Assembly (NCBI GenBank): GCA_963790585.1
Contig: CAWBOY010000002.1
Span: forward strand, 124,001-188,000
Origin: CAWBOY01 sp963790585
Lineage (GTDB): Bacteria > Planctomycetota > Planctomycetia > Gemmatales > Gemmataceae
Direction of reading: 5' to 3'
Length of the DNA stretch: 64,000 nt
This document shows positions 17,678 through 26,413 of this stretch, piece by piece. Under the pieces are notes generated by a model, which was given only the letters and a program-made list of their open reading frames with translations, had not been told where the DNA came from and did no database searches. Position 1 is the first letter of the stretch; the number at the start of each line of letters is the position of its first letter. Position numbers and translations under genes: made by a program.

Positions 17678-17692
17678 ACCGTTTCAAAATTA

Positions 17693-17742
17693 TTTAGCAG
17701 AGAGCCGAAAGGCGAGCGCTCGCCTTTCGGCTCTCTGCTAAA
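17693..17742. terminator. 50-bp perfect loopless palindrome between convergent genes
   Basis: All 50 bases are self-complementary, 25 per arm with no spacer, flanked by TTTAG and CTAAA. It sits 15 bp after the lipoprotein stop and 10 bp before the epimerase stop, so it fits a bidirectional transcription terminator. The central AGGCGAGCGCTCGCCT core is shared with the palindromes at 23721 and 29577. Confidence 0.75.
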
Positions 17743-17752
17743 CCGTCGTAGA

Positions 17753-18883
17753 TCATTTGGTCCCGAACCTGTAGACGGTTGTCTGCTTGTAGGTCTCCCC
17801 TGGCTTCAGCGTCATCGTCGGGAACTCGGGATGATTCACTGAGTCCGGGAAGTGCTGCGCTTCCAGGCAAAACCCATGATTCTTTTTGTACACCTTCCCA
17901 TCCTTGCTTTTTAAGGTGCCATCAAGGAAGTTCCCGGTGTAAAACTGTATGCCCGGTTCCGTGGTCAACACGTCCATCACACGTCCGGACTTGGGATCGT
18001 AGACGCTCGCGGCGAGCTGAAGGCCGTCTTTTTTCGGCAGGACGAAGTTGTGATCATAGCCGCCCGGCTCACCCTTGAGTTCGCCGATGCGCTTGCCGAT
18101 CGGGGTGGCTTTCGTGAAGTCAAGCGGCGTGCCTTTTACGGACGCGATCTTGCCGGTCGGGATCAAGGTGTCATCGGTAGGCGTGTAGCTGTCCCCCATG
18201 AGCGTCAACTCATGGCCGAGGATGTCACCGCTGCCGGCCAAATTGAAGTAGCTGTGATTGGTGAGATTGACAGGTGTCGCCTTATCGGTCTTGGCTTCGT
18301 AATCGATGCGTAGCGCGTTGTCGTTTGCCAAGCTATACGTCACAGCGATCGTCAGCTTGCCCGGGTAACCTTCTTCGCCGTCCGGGCTAGTGTAAGTGAA
18401 TTTCACGGCAGCGACATCGCTGGTCTGAGTGATCTGGGCTTTCCAAACAACTTTGTCGAGCCCCTTGAGCCCGCCATGTAGGTGATTCGGGCCATTGTTG
18501 ACCGCTACCTTGTATTCCTTGCCGTCCAGCGTGAACTTGCCCTTCGCAATGCGATTCGCCACCCGGCCGACGGTGGCGCCGAAGTAAGGATGGCCGTCGA
18601 GATAGCCTTTCAAGTTGTCGAAGCCGAGCACGACGTCACCCATCTTGCCGCTTTTATCAGGCACGTCCAGCTCCGTAAGGATGGCGCCGTAAGTAATTAC
18701 CTTGGCCTTCATACCCTTGGCGTTTGTCAGCGTATAAGCGTCAATTACGGTCCCGTCGGGCAGCTTGCCGAACTCCGACTTCGTTATCCCGGCCTTCTTT
18801 GCATCGTCGGCACTCACGCTTGCCATCATGATGGCTCCAAAAAGAACGACACCAAGAGAGATAAAAACGACTGCCTTTGCCAT
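17753..18883 (-). CDS. galM: aldose 1-epimerase, exported
   Basis: A 376-residue mutarotase that interconverts alpha and beta anomers of sugars such as galactose. Recognisable motifs: GATVGRVANRIAKGKF, the histidine region NGPNHLHGG, the catalytic NLTNHSYFNLAG and PGIQFYTGN with the catalytic glutamate region. Residues 1-25 are a signal peptide (VVFISLGVVLFGAIMMASVSA), so the enzyme acts outside the cytoplasm. It is divergent from the DUF4058 genes. A small hairpin (18926-18933 with 18944-18951) sits in its upstream region. The family assignment is firm; the sugar is not known. Confidence 0.92.
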   Translation of the reverse strand: MAKAVVFISLGVVLFGAIMMASVSADDAKKAGITKSEFGKLPDGTVIDAYTLTNAKGMKAKVITYGAILTELDVPDKSGKMGDVVLGFDNLKGYLDGHPYFGATVGRVANRIAKGKFTLDGKEYKVAVNNGPNHLHGGLKGLDKVVWKAQITQTSDVAAVKFTYTSPDGEEGYPGKLTIAVTYSLANDNALRIDYEAKTDKATPVNLTNHSYFNLAGSGDILGHELTLMGDSYTPTDDTLIPTGKIASVKGTPLDFTKATPIGKRIGELKGEPGGYDHNFVLPKKDGLQLAASVYDPKSGRVMDVLTTEPGIQFYTGNFLDGTLKSKDGKVYKKNHGFCLEAQHFPDSVNHPEFPTMTLKPGETYKQTTVYRFGTK

Positions 18884-19086
18884 TATTTGGCTCCTCGACT
18901 TTTGTTCCCCAAAATAAAATCCGGCGTTCCGCTTTAGGGAGAGAGCGGAACAGTGTGATGGTATTCTTACAGAACGGCGCCTCGTCGCCAGCTATTTCGT
19001 GAGCGACGACGAATTTTCGCGGGTAGGATAACGTAAAGGTCATCGACAGTGCCGGACGAGAAGAGGATTACCGAGGAGCTTGTACG

Positions 19087-19875
19087 ATGCCATCACCTTT
19101 TCCTGGAATGAATCCGTATCTCGAGCATGAAGATGCGTGGCATATTTTTCATGAGCAATTTCCGATGGCTGTCGTCGAGGTTTTGGTGCCGCAGGTCCGG
19201 CCCGATTATTTTGTCCGCGTCGATGAGCATGTCGATCTTCATGAGATGCCGGAGGATCGGCGGCGCCTTTGGGGTAAACCGGATGTAGCATTGTCCGCGA
19301 ATCCCGGTCGCTCTGGGCGCGAGCAAAATGGGTCTGGGGGTGTTGGCCTGGCCAGTTCGACTGGTTTGGAAACAGGCCATTTTCTCGAAACGGAAGAGAC
19401 GAAACTGTCCTTCGTCGAGATTCGTGATCGACGCAGTCGTTGTTTAGTGACCGTCATCGAGCTTCTGAGTCCATCGAATAAAGAGCCTGGGCCCGACCGA
19501 GAGCAATACCTTGGTAAACGACGGACGCTCCTGCGCAGCCCAGCTCACTTTATCGAGATCGACCTTCTGCGCGGCGGAGCGCGGACGCCTCTCAGAGAGG
19601 AGGTGTCATCCGATTATCTCGTGATCGTAAGTTGCGCTTCGCGCCGGCCGGAAATGGAGTATCAGCGGATCAATCTAAGAGATCCACTGCCGACGATTCC
19701 CATTCCGTTGCTCGAAGGGCACAAGGACGCCCAGCTTGATTTGCAAGCTATATTGCATCGGCTTTATGACGCCGGCGGATATGAGGATTTTATTTATCAA
19801 TCAGAACCGCAGCCGCCGTTGTCACTTGCGGACGCCGCATGGGGGCGATCCTTACTCCCGACGAGTGTAGAATAA
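19087..19875 (+). CDS. DUF4058 family protein (first copy)
   Basis: A 262-residue protein that begins with the family signature MPSPFPGMNPYLEHEDAW at its very start. The family is common in planctomycetes and cyanobacteria and has no established function. A central conserved block reads VIELLSPSNKEPGPDREQYL, then FIEIDLLRGG, which resembles the acidic/Lys arrangement of PD-(D/E)XK nucleases such as Uma2; that link is an inference. The C-terminal part has PLPTIPIPLLEG. It is followed 50 bp later by a paralogue on the same strand. The ATG fits the family start exactly. Confidence 0.88.
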   Translation: MPSPFPGMNPYLEHEDAWHIFHEQFPMAVVEVLVPQVRPDYFVRVDEHVDLHEMPEDRRRLWGKPDVALSANPGRSGREQNGSGGVGLASSTGLETGHFLETEETKLSFVEIRDRRSRCLVTVIELLSPSNKEPGPDREQYLGKRRTLLRSPAHFIEIDLLRGGARTPLREEVSSDYLVIVSCASRRPEMEYQRINLRDPLPTIPIPLLEGHKDAQLDLQAILHRLYDAGGYEDFIYQSEPQPPLSLADAAWGRSLLPTSVE

Positions 19876-19925
19876 TCAGTCGTCGATCGAAGGAAGAATG
19901 CGAGAGAACCAAGGAAGCGAGAACG

Positions 19926-20699
19926 ATGCCGTCACCATTTCCTGGGATGAATCCGTACCTCGAGCATGAAGATGCGTGGCATAATTTTCACGAGCAGTTT
20001 GCCACCGCTCTCGTGTCGGCCCTGGAACCACAGCTTGGGCCGCATTACTTTGCCAAGGTCGATGAGCGGGTCTATGTTCATGAGCTGCCTTATGAAGAAC
20101 GACGCTTTTTGGGTCGCGGCGACGCGGTGGTTCGCATGACGTCGTCCGCCGGACCCCAAACAGCGACCGCTTTGGCCCAACGACCGGGCTTTATTGATGT
20201 GCCTACCCCGCCTTACGATCGCGTGAGTCTTTCCAACGTCGAGATACGTGATCGGAAAAACCGCAGGTTAATTACCCTTATTGAGCTGCTGAGCCCGTCG
20301 AACAAGGATAGCGGACCTGACCGGCAGCAATACCTCGCCAAGCGCAATGATGTTCTTTGCTCCCGAGTCAATTTTGTTGAGATCGATCTGTTGAGAGGCG
20401 GCAAGCGCATGCCGTTGATCGAAGGCCGCGAAGGCTCCTATTTCGTTCTTATCAAGCGACTGGAAGCGTCGCCACCCTCGGTATCGATCTGTCCAATCGG
20501 CCTGCGGGAGCGGCTGCCGGTGATCCCGATCCCTTTACAGCCAGGAGATCGCGAACCGGAAATTGATCTACAGGCGATTCTACATCAGCTTTATGACCAA
20601 AATGGCTACGCGAAATTCATCTATGACGAAGAGCCGCCACTGCCGCCTGAAGAGGAAGAGTGGGCGCGATCGCTTGTGCCTCGTTCTGATTTAGGATGA
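19926..20699 (+). CDS. DUF4058 family protein (second copy)
   Basis: A tandem paralogue of the preceding gene, about 257 residues. The start is set at 19926, where the family signature MPSPFPGMNPYLEHEDAW begins; an upstream in-frame ATG at 19839 lies inside the first gene. Same order of blocks: LYPxK-like front, LIELLSPSNKDSGPDRQQYL, FVEIDLLRGGKRMP and ERLPVIPIPL. The copies are clearly alike at the front but diverged in the middle, so the duplication is not recent. Function unknown. It ends just before a C/G-rich hairpin shared with the convergent PQQ gene. Confidence 0.88.
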   Translation: MPSPFPGMNPYLEHEDAWHNFHEQFATALVSALEPQLGPHYFAKVDERVYVHELPYEERRFLGRGDAVVRMTSSAGPQTATALAQRPGFIDVPTPPYDRVSLSNVEIRDRKNRRLITLIELLSPSNKDSGPDRQQYLAKRNDVLCSRVNFVEIDLLRGGKRMPLIEGREGSYFVLIKRLEASPPSVSICPIGLRERLPVIPIPLQPGDREPEIDLQAILHQLYDQNGYAKFIYDEEPPLPPEEEEWARSLVPRSDLG

Positions 20700-20702
20700 A
20701 AA

Positions 20703-20720
20703 CCCCCGGCAAGCCGGGGG
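20703..20720. terminator. C/G-rich hairpin between convergent genes
   Basis: CCCCCGGC (20703-20710) and GCCGGGGG (20713-20720) form an eight-bp stem with a two-base loop, followed by CTATATAT. It starts three bases after the DUF4058 stop. The same unit occurs twice, in inverted form, at 33500-33558. It fits a rho-independent terminator, although no T-run follows on the plus strand. Confidence 0.65.
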
Positions 20721-20738
20721 CTATATATGCGGTTCGCG

Positions 20739-22064
20739 TTAATCCTTCTCGATGCAATACAACGCTTTTTCGCCGCGCAGGAATAGCTGTTTGCCTACAA
20801 TGGCTGGCGACGCGTCAAACGTATCATCCAGCTTATTTGACGCGAGAATCGTCAATTTATTTGTCCCTGCCTTTATCACCAGCGTCGTGCCCTCGCGGTC
20901 GACGAGGTAGATCCGGTCGGCGGCTGCCACCGGGGAGGCGTAAAAGCTATTTTGACCCGCCAGACGCACATGGTCGAGGACGGGCTTACCTGTCTGGATG
21001 TCGAGGGACGTCAGGAATGGCTTCGTGTCGTCCGTGAAATAGAGCCGATCTCCGACAAGCAAGGGAGAGCCGACATACGGTGTCCCTTGCTTGTGTCGCC
21101 ATAGCGCCTTGTCTGTGTCTGTTATGTCGCCCTTCGAGTCCAAGGATATGGCGCAGGCGAGCGAGCCTTTATAGCCGCTCATGCAATAAACCACGCCGTT
21201 TTGTGTCACAGGTGAAGGGATGGCGTTGACCGTCATGCCGCCGCATTGCCAGAGTTCTTTGCCATTCGCCAGGTCGTAGGCACGGACGCGATTCGTTCCG
21301 TTGACGACGACGCTTGTCGTGCCACCGAACTCGACGACGAGCGGCGTGTTCCACGAGCTATGTTCCTCGCGCGCCGTTTTCCACCGCGTCTCGCCGGTCT
21401 TGGCGTCGAGACAGTAGAGCATCGAGTCGGCTTCTTGGTCCCAATTGAGAAGCAGGGAATCGCCATAGATAACCGGCGTGACCGCCTCGCCCCAGCCGAG
21501 ACGTGTGTGCAAAATTCCGAGGTCGCGCTTCCAAATCAAATTGCCTTTGAGGTCGTAGCAGTAGGTCCCGCGCGAGCCAAAGGAGACGTAGAGATACTTG
21601 CCATCCGTCGTCGGCGAGCCGGCGGCGTAGGAATGGGTTGGATGATGCCCTTCGTGTGGCACCTGTTCGGTCGCGACTTTCTTCCAACGCAGTTTACCCG
21701 TGTAGCGGTCGAAGCTCATTACGACAAATTGATAAAAACTGGCGGGCGCATTCGTCTTCGTCTCGAAGCGTGGATCGGGCTTGGGCAGGTCGGCGGGCGT
21801 CACGGGGCGATCAATCTTGATCGCCGTCAGAACGAAAACCTGATCGGCCCAGACGATCGGCGACGAGCTGCCTTTCCCACCAATCTCGGCCTTCCATTTG
21901 ATGTTTTTCGTATCCGACCATTCGACGGGCGGATCGCCGCGCGGCGCAACGCCGTTCGCGAGCGGGCCACGCCAATGCGCCCAGTTGTTCATCGGATCCT
22001 GGTCGTGACTGTAAGCGGGACCAGGTGGGAAGGCCAGGAGAAATAGTCCGAGGATGATTTTCAT
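20739..22064 (-). CDS. exported PQQ-like beta-propeller protein
   Basis: About 441 residues from ATG 22064, where a signal peptide begins (MKIILGLFLLAFPPGPAYS); an upstream in-frame start at 22097 would add 11 residues before it. The mature part has several tryptophan-docking propeller repeats: WAHWRGPLANGVAP, FDRYTGKLRWKK, LDAKTGETRWKTA and YDLANGKELWQCGG. This is the PQQ/BamB-like pattern found in many planctomycete secreted proteins. No PQQ-ligating residues can be assigned, so a dehydrogenase role is not supported; it may be a binding scaffold. Neighbours give no pathway. Confidence 0.82.
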   Translation of the reverse strand: MKIILGLFLLAFPPGPAYSHDQDPMNNWAHWRGPLANGVAPRGDPPVEWSDTKNIKWKAEIGGKGSSSPIVWADQVFVLTAIKIDRPVTPADLPKPDPRFETKTNAPASFYQFVVMSFDRYTGKLRWKKVATEQVPHEGHHPTHSYAAGSPTTDGKYLYVSFGSRGTYCYDLKGNLIWKRDLGILHTRLGWGEAVTPVIYGDSLLLNWDQEADSMLYCLDAKTGETRWKTAREEHSSWNTPLVVEFGGTTSVVVNGTNRVRAYDLANGKELWQCGGMTVNAIPSPVTQNGVVYCMSGYKGSLACAISLDSKGDITDTDKALWRHKQGTPYVGSPLLVGDRLYFTDDTKPFLTSLDIQTGKPVLDHVRLAGQNSFYASPVAAADRIYLVDREGTTLVIKAGTNKLTILASNKLDDTFDASPAIVGKQLFLRGEKALYCIEKD

Positions 22065-22136
22065 ATAAGGATGACTCCAGGAATCGGGCGGGCTCACGGC
22101 TTACCGAAAGTTATTGTACCGACGAGTCAGCGATCG

Positions 22137-23108
22137 TCAGGACGGCAAACGCTTGCGAAGACGACTAAGCAAATCGCTCATGTCTTTCGGCAATTGCGCC
22201 TCCAAGCGCAGCCTTTCCCCAGTGGCGGGATGATCGAACCCCAGTGTCGCAGCGTGCAGGGCGATTCGCTTGGCCCCGCTGCCGTCTACAACCGGTTTAC
22301 CATGCCGAGGCCTGTCGTAGACTCTCTCGCCGCACAAAGGCGTGCCCGCCTCGCCTAAATGGATTCGCACCTGATGAGTCCGTCCCGTTTCTAGGCGGCA
22401 CTCAACCAGGCTGAAGTCCCCCAGATGTTCGATCAACCGGACATGCGTTACCGCCAGTTGGCCACCTTTGCCAGCGCCGCTACCCCGGCGACCATCGCCG
22501 CGATCGTCGACCAATCTGCTTTCGATCCGCTGCGAAACGGCTTGCCCACGCACAAGCGCGATATAAAGCCGCTCGGTCGAATGTGCGCGAAACTGGCCGC
22601 CGAGATGACCTTCCGCCTCCTTGGTGCGCGCGAACACGATCAAGCCGCTCGTCTCTTTGTCGAGTCGATGTACCGCGAAGACAGGGCGCGGTCGGGCCGG
22701 GTCGATCAATGTCGGCAACAGATCAGCCAAGGTGGTCGGCAGAAATCGCTTGGCTCGTGTACCGAATTCGGCCGTATCCTCGGCGTGCCGCATGGTCGTC
22801 AGGCCCGCCGGCTTATCGACGACCACGACATGCGCGTCCGAATAAACGATCTTGGGCTGAAGGCTTGTTGTGGTTTTTAGCGGCTCGGGGTGTTTCTCCG
22901 GCTTGGCCTTGGGCAGCCGAACTTCTACCTTTTGCCCCTGGCGCAGCCGTCGTTGCGGATCGACACAGGGGACGCCGCCGATGCGGACCTGATTTTCTCG
23001 AAGCAGGTCGATGGCCTTTTTGCGCGACAGCTGCAGTCGGCTACAAAGCCCGTCGATTCGCGCTCGCCCGGTCTCTAAGTGTCCGACGGTGAATGTGTGG
23101 GGATTCAT
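22137..23108 (-). CDS. RluA family pseudouridine synthase
   Basis: A 323-residue enzyme converting uridine to pseudouridine in rRNA or tRNA. It has an S4-like RNA-binding front (SRKKAIDLLRENQVRIGG), the substrate strand VVVDKPAGLTTM, the catalytic aspartate in HRLDKETSGLIVFA, and the late motif ETGRTHQVRIHL. The length and S4 domain match RluC/RluD-type enzymes; the exact target base cannot be told. It is divergent from the acidic/basic protein gene. Frame intact. Confidence 0.92.
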   Translation of the reverse strand: MNPHTFTVGHLETGRARIDGLCSRLQLSRKKAIDLLRENQVRIGGVPCVDPQRRLRQGQKVEVRLPKAKPEKHPEPLKTTTSLQPKIVYSDAHVVVVDKPAGLTTMRHAEDTAEFGTRAKRFLPTTLADLLPTLIDPARPRPVFAVHRLDKETSGLIVFARTKEAEGHLGGQFRAHSTERLYIALVRGQAVSQRIESRLVDDRGDGRRGSGAGKGGQLAVTHVRLIEHLGDFSLVECRLETGRTHQVRIHLGEAGTPLCGERVYDRPRHGKPVVDGSGAKRIALHAATLGFDHPATGERLRLEAQLPKDMSDLLSRLRKRLPS

Positions 23109-23222
23109 CGATCAGCCCACCTCCAAAGCTATCTTGCCAGAGCAGAGCACGCTAAGTAAGTTTACTCCTTGCTCATGCACGAAACCCTCCCCACTTCCAT
23201 TATCCTTGGGGTTAAACCAGTT

Positions 23223-23694
23223 ATGGCGAAACGCACACGCAACCGCATGGAACTCCGAGACCAGTTCGAGGCCTCCGAGCGGATTAAGCAAGACGATGAG
23301 ACGGTTGAAGACGAAGATGAAGATGCCGATGAAGAGTCCGATGCGGATGAGGAAGAGGATGGCGAGGAAGCCGATGAAGAGAGCGACGCGGTAGCCGAAG
23401 TCGAGATCGACCCGGATGCCGAGGAAGAAGAGGAAGTCAAACCTGTAAAGAAGAAGCGGAAGAAGGCCGCGCCCAAGGAACCGAAGCCCAAACGGGTGCG
23501 GGCCAGCAAAGTCACGCGCAGTGCGCGTTGTTTGGGGCGTCTTCAACAATTCAAATCAGCGCGTTGCCACGTATCCATACCCGCAAAAGAAAGAGGCCGA
23601 CGAACACGCCGCCCGTCTCAAGGCCGAGAGCAAGAGCAATCAAACGCACTTCGTTCAACCGATCAAAGAACCGATCGAGGAGCCGAAGGCGTAG
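23223..23694 (+). CDS. lineage-specific acidic/basic protein, frame broken
   Basis: The start is ATG 23223 (AKRTRNRMELRDQFEASE). About 55 residues of Asp/Glu-rich sequence follow, then a Lys/Pro/Arg block, reminiscent of planctomycete nucleoid-type proteins. The original frame after about 23515 reads as nonsense. In the next frame the sequence continues with VRVVWGVFNNSNQRVATYPY and QKKEADEHAARL to TAG at 23694, which looks like a real compact domain. Two missing bases in the GC tract at about 23514-23520 would restore one chain of about 157 residues. Function unknown. A 39-bp palindrome follows. Confidence 0.6.
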
Positions 23695-23720
23695 CGGGCG
23701 TTGCGCAGTTGCCACGAAAT

Positions 23721-23813
23721 GTTTAGCCGCGAGCCGTTAGGCGAGCGCTGTTTGGTAGCGCTATCTGAAAAAGTGCTACCAAACAGCGCTCGCCTAACGG
23801 CTCGCGGCTAAAC
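23721..23813. terminator. 39-bp perfect inverted repeat between convergent genes
   Basis: Bases 23721-23759 are exactly complementary to 23775-23813, with a 15-bp loop holding GAAAAAG. It lies between the ends of two convergent genes and starts and ends with GTTTAG and CTAAAC. It shares the GAGCCG..AGGCGAGCGC arm with the elements at 17693 and 29577. Confidence 0.8.
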
Positions 23814-23817
23814 GTTC

Positions 23818-24678
23818 TTACCCTTTCGTCTCGACCACAGCCTTTTTCTTGAGCATTTCTTCGATCTTGCGCACCTTGGTACCAATAAAGAGTACATTAG
23901 GCAGCAGCATCTGATGAAGCTGGGCGCCGCTCGTCTTGACAATCAAATCGCCTGAGCCGAGGCCCAAAACCCAGTGTCGGAATAGATCGCTGCGCTGTTT
24001 TTGTAGCGACAGTCCCATCGCGTCGTACACCTGCTCGCCGCCGCCGATTTCCGTGCATTCCTTGACCTGACCCGGCGTGAAGATGACGTAGATGTTCCGG
24101 TCGAAGAAGACCATGGTTACGATCCACACGACCAGCAGCGAAGTCGCGATCAGAAAGTAACCCGCCGCATTGATGCGGATGTCAAGGAACTCAAAATACT
24201 GGATAATGTATACCCAGACATGACCCAGCCAGAAAATGATCGTCAGCGCGATGATCAAGAAGATCACCATCATCGACCACATGCCGCGCAGCGGCACGTT
24301 GGTAATAATGATCACCAGGATCAGCACAATCGCGAAGACGACGCCCAGGTTCTTATTGTTGGAAACGTGGAGATGCGGGCGTTCAGCGTCAGTATCGGTC
24401 AGCTTCGCATTCTTCGGAAGAATGAGAACATCGCGATTCTCCTTGGTTACCTTCTCGTCCTTGTTCTTTGTTGAAACATAACTTACCGTCGCATCTTCCG
24501 CGACTTCGGCCCGATCGGGAATCACGACCATGTAGTGGCCGGAGAAAAACGTGATCAAGCCGAACAAATAACCGAGGGCCCAAATGGGCCACCAGTAAAA
24601 TAAGTTCGAGTGACTGATGATCTTGATCTCGTCGGAATCCGTTCTTACGTTGCTCGTAACGTCAGCGTTGGAGGCCAT
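23818..24678 (-). CDS. conserved multi-pass membrane protein of unknown function
   Basis: A 286-residue protein. There is a hydrophobic segment at about 28-48 (YWWPIWALGYLFGLITFF), three more at about 112-130, 135-155 and 175-195, and a soluble C-terminal domain of about 90 residues beginning DRNIYVIFTPGQVKE. That domain (SGDLIVKTSGAQLHQMLLPN) looks like a bacterial PH-type fold, as in membrane proteins with YdbT-like domains, but this is tentative. It starts with a Ser/Asn/Asp-rich cytoplasmic leader. It stands alone, convergent with the acidic/basic gene. No function is known. Confidence 0.75.
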   Translation of the reverse strand: MASNADVTSNVRTDSDEIKIISHSNLFYWWPIWALGYLFGLITFFSGHYMVVIPDRAEVAEDATVSYVSTKNKDEKVTKENRDVLILPKNAKLTDTDAERPHLHVSNNKNLGVVFAIVLILVIIITNVPLRGMWSMMVIFLIIALTIIFWLGHVWVYIIQYFEFLDIRINAAGYFLIATSLLVVWIVTMVFFDRNIYVIFTPGQVKECTEIGGGEQVYDAMGLSLQKQRSDLFRHWVLGLGSGDLIVKTSGAQLHQMLLPNVLFIGTKVRKIEEMLKKKAVVETKG

Positions 24679-25168
24679 GACGGCGGTCTCGTCGGTTGTA
24701 GGTTGCTAAACAGCGGGCTCATTCTCTGATTCGCGGGCGGTGAGATGATATTTTGACGTTCTCGCCCAGCCGCGAGGGGTTCGGTCACAAACTATGACCG
24801 AGATGGCTTAATGTCAAGCAAATCGGAGCCGGGGGACGCATTCACCCAAGGCAGTTTGATTATCGCCGCTTGCGTGAAGCTTGGTTGGCTGGGTGGTCAC
24901 CGTCGTGACCGCCTTCGATGGAGGGACCGTCGCGCCAAAAATGCGCTGCACGTTAGCGCGACGGTCCGTCAATATAACACCTTATTCTGTTTAAGGTTAC
25001 AACGACACACCGACCGTCGCGCCAAAACATCGCATGGGTACCCCCCTTGTCACCACGATGCAAAATCAAATTCCCCGGGCCTTCACCAAGCTTGCCGCAC
25101 ACGCCGTCAGCGTCACCGGTTCATAGAATTCATGGAACCATTCGCACCTTGGCACAAGAGGACTTCAA
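24679..25168. other. non-coding stretch with a 12-bp inverted repeat and a repeated 15-mer
   Basis: No convincing gene is seen here. Bases 24924-24935 are complementary to 24956-24967 (arm GGACCGTCGCGC). The 15-mer ACCGTCGCGCCAAAA occurs at 24926-24940 and again at 25013-25027. The stretch separates two divergent genes and should hold both promoters, but no clear -10/-35 pair stands out. Confidence 0.45.
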
Positions 25169-26279
25169 ATGCAGGCTCGCGCAGCTTTTAGGAATACTCT
25201 TACTGCTGAGCACAATCGGTCTCATCGCGATTTGCCACGGCGAGCCCGGGCCTGAGCCGGCGCCGGCTGCGGTTTCGCCCTATATCGCTCCAAGAGGCTA
25301 CGTTTGTTATCGAGCACCCGGACCTATCAAGATCGACGGCAAGCTTGACGACCCGGCGTGGGCGGCGGCACCATGGTCAGAAGATTTTGTCGATATCGAA
25401 GGCATTGATAAGCCGAAACCGACGTACCGAACGCGCGTCAAGATGCTCTGGGATGATGCGTGCCTCTATATCGGCGTCGAGCTGGAGGAGCCGCATGTCT
25501 GGGCGACAGCTAAGGAACACGACTCGTATATCTTTCACTTCGATCCGGACTTCGAAGTTTTCCTCGATCCGGATGGCGACAGCCATCTTTACGCCGAGCT
25601 GGAGATGAATGCCCTAAACACGACCTGGGATCTCCTGCTGACGAAGCCTTACAAAGACGGCGGCAAGGCGATCGACGCTTGGGAGATCGCCGGTTTGCGC
25701 ACGGCCGTTCATGTCGATGGCACAATCAACGACCATCGCGACAAGGATCGCGGCTGGTCAATTGAAATCGCCTGGCCTTGGCGCGGCTTAAAACAAATTG
25801 CCGATTGCCCCGTGCCGCCGCGCAACGACGATCAATGGCGCATGAATTTCTCGCGCGTCGAGTGGGACCATGATATCGTCGATGGCAAATATCACATCAT
25901 CCCCAAACGTCCCGAGCACAACTGGATCTGGTCGCCGCAGCATATCGTCAACATGCACTCGCCGGAGCGCTGGGGCTACGTGCAGTTCAGCACCGCGGCA
26001 CCCGGCACCGGGTCGTTCGTTCCCGATCCGGCGGCCCAGGCGAAACATCTGCTCCACCAGGTTTACGAAGCTCAAACACGCTACCTGAAAAAGAACAAGG
26101 AGTATGCGACAAATCTTCGTCAATTAGGCCTGAGCGCGCTCAGCGATAAGAGCCTATCGGGCGGCGTGGAGCTGCAAGGCACCTCGACGCAGTGGCAGGC
26201 TAATGTTAGCCTTACCAAGCCAGGGAAAGGGCCGAGTCGTTGGCACATCCAACACGACGCGAGAATTTGGGGTGACTAA
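25169..26279 (+). CDS. exported CBM9-like carbohydrate-binding protein, frame broken near start
   Basis: The start is set at ATG 25169, with AGAGGA six bases upstream. In this frame MQARA is followed by a shift near 25178-25183; adding CG to the GC tract joins it to QLLGILLLLSTIGLIAICHG, a complete signal peptide. The mature protein has the CBM9/DOMON-like pattern IKIDGKLDDPAWAAAPWS, then RVKMLWDDACLYIGVELEEP and a late WRMNFSRVEWD. Proteins of this family bind sugars outside the cell and often sit next to glycosidases; here no such neighbour is adjacent. Without the frame break the reading frame would run back to 25047 with no sensible leader. Confidence 0.75.
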
Positions 26280-26413
26280 GAAGAGCGAGCGCTCCGGTTT
26301 TTCATGCGATTGAAAGAATTACCGACTATTCCCTTGTTCACGACTCAACTCATCCGCTGGATTCGGTCGATAACCTGAGAGCCTTCGCGCCAGAGTTTAT
26401 GAGGGCTCATCGG

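Noticed and set aside
24924..25027. CRISPR-like repeat
   Set aside because: Only two copies of a 15-mer, spaced 87 bp apart, with no regular array and no cas gene.
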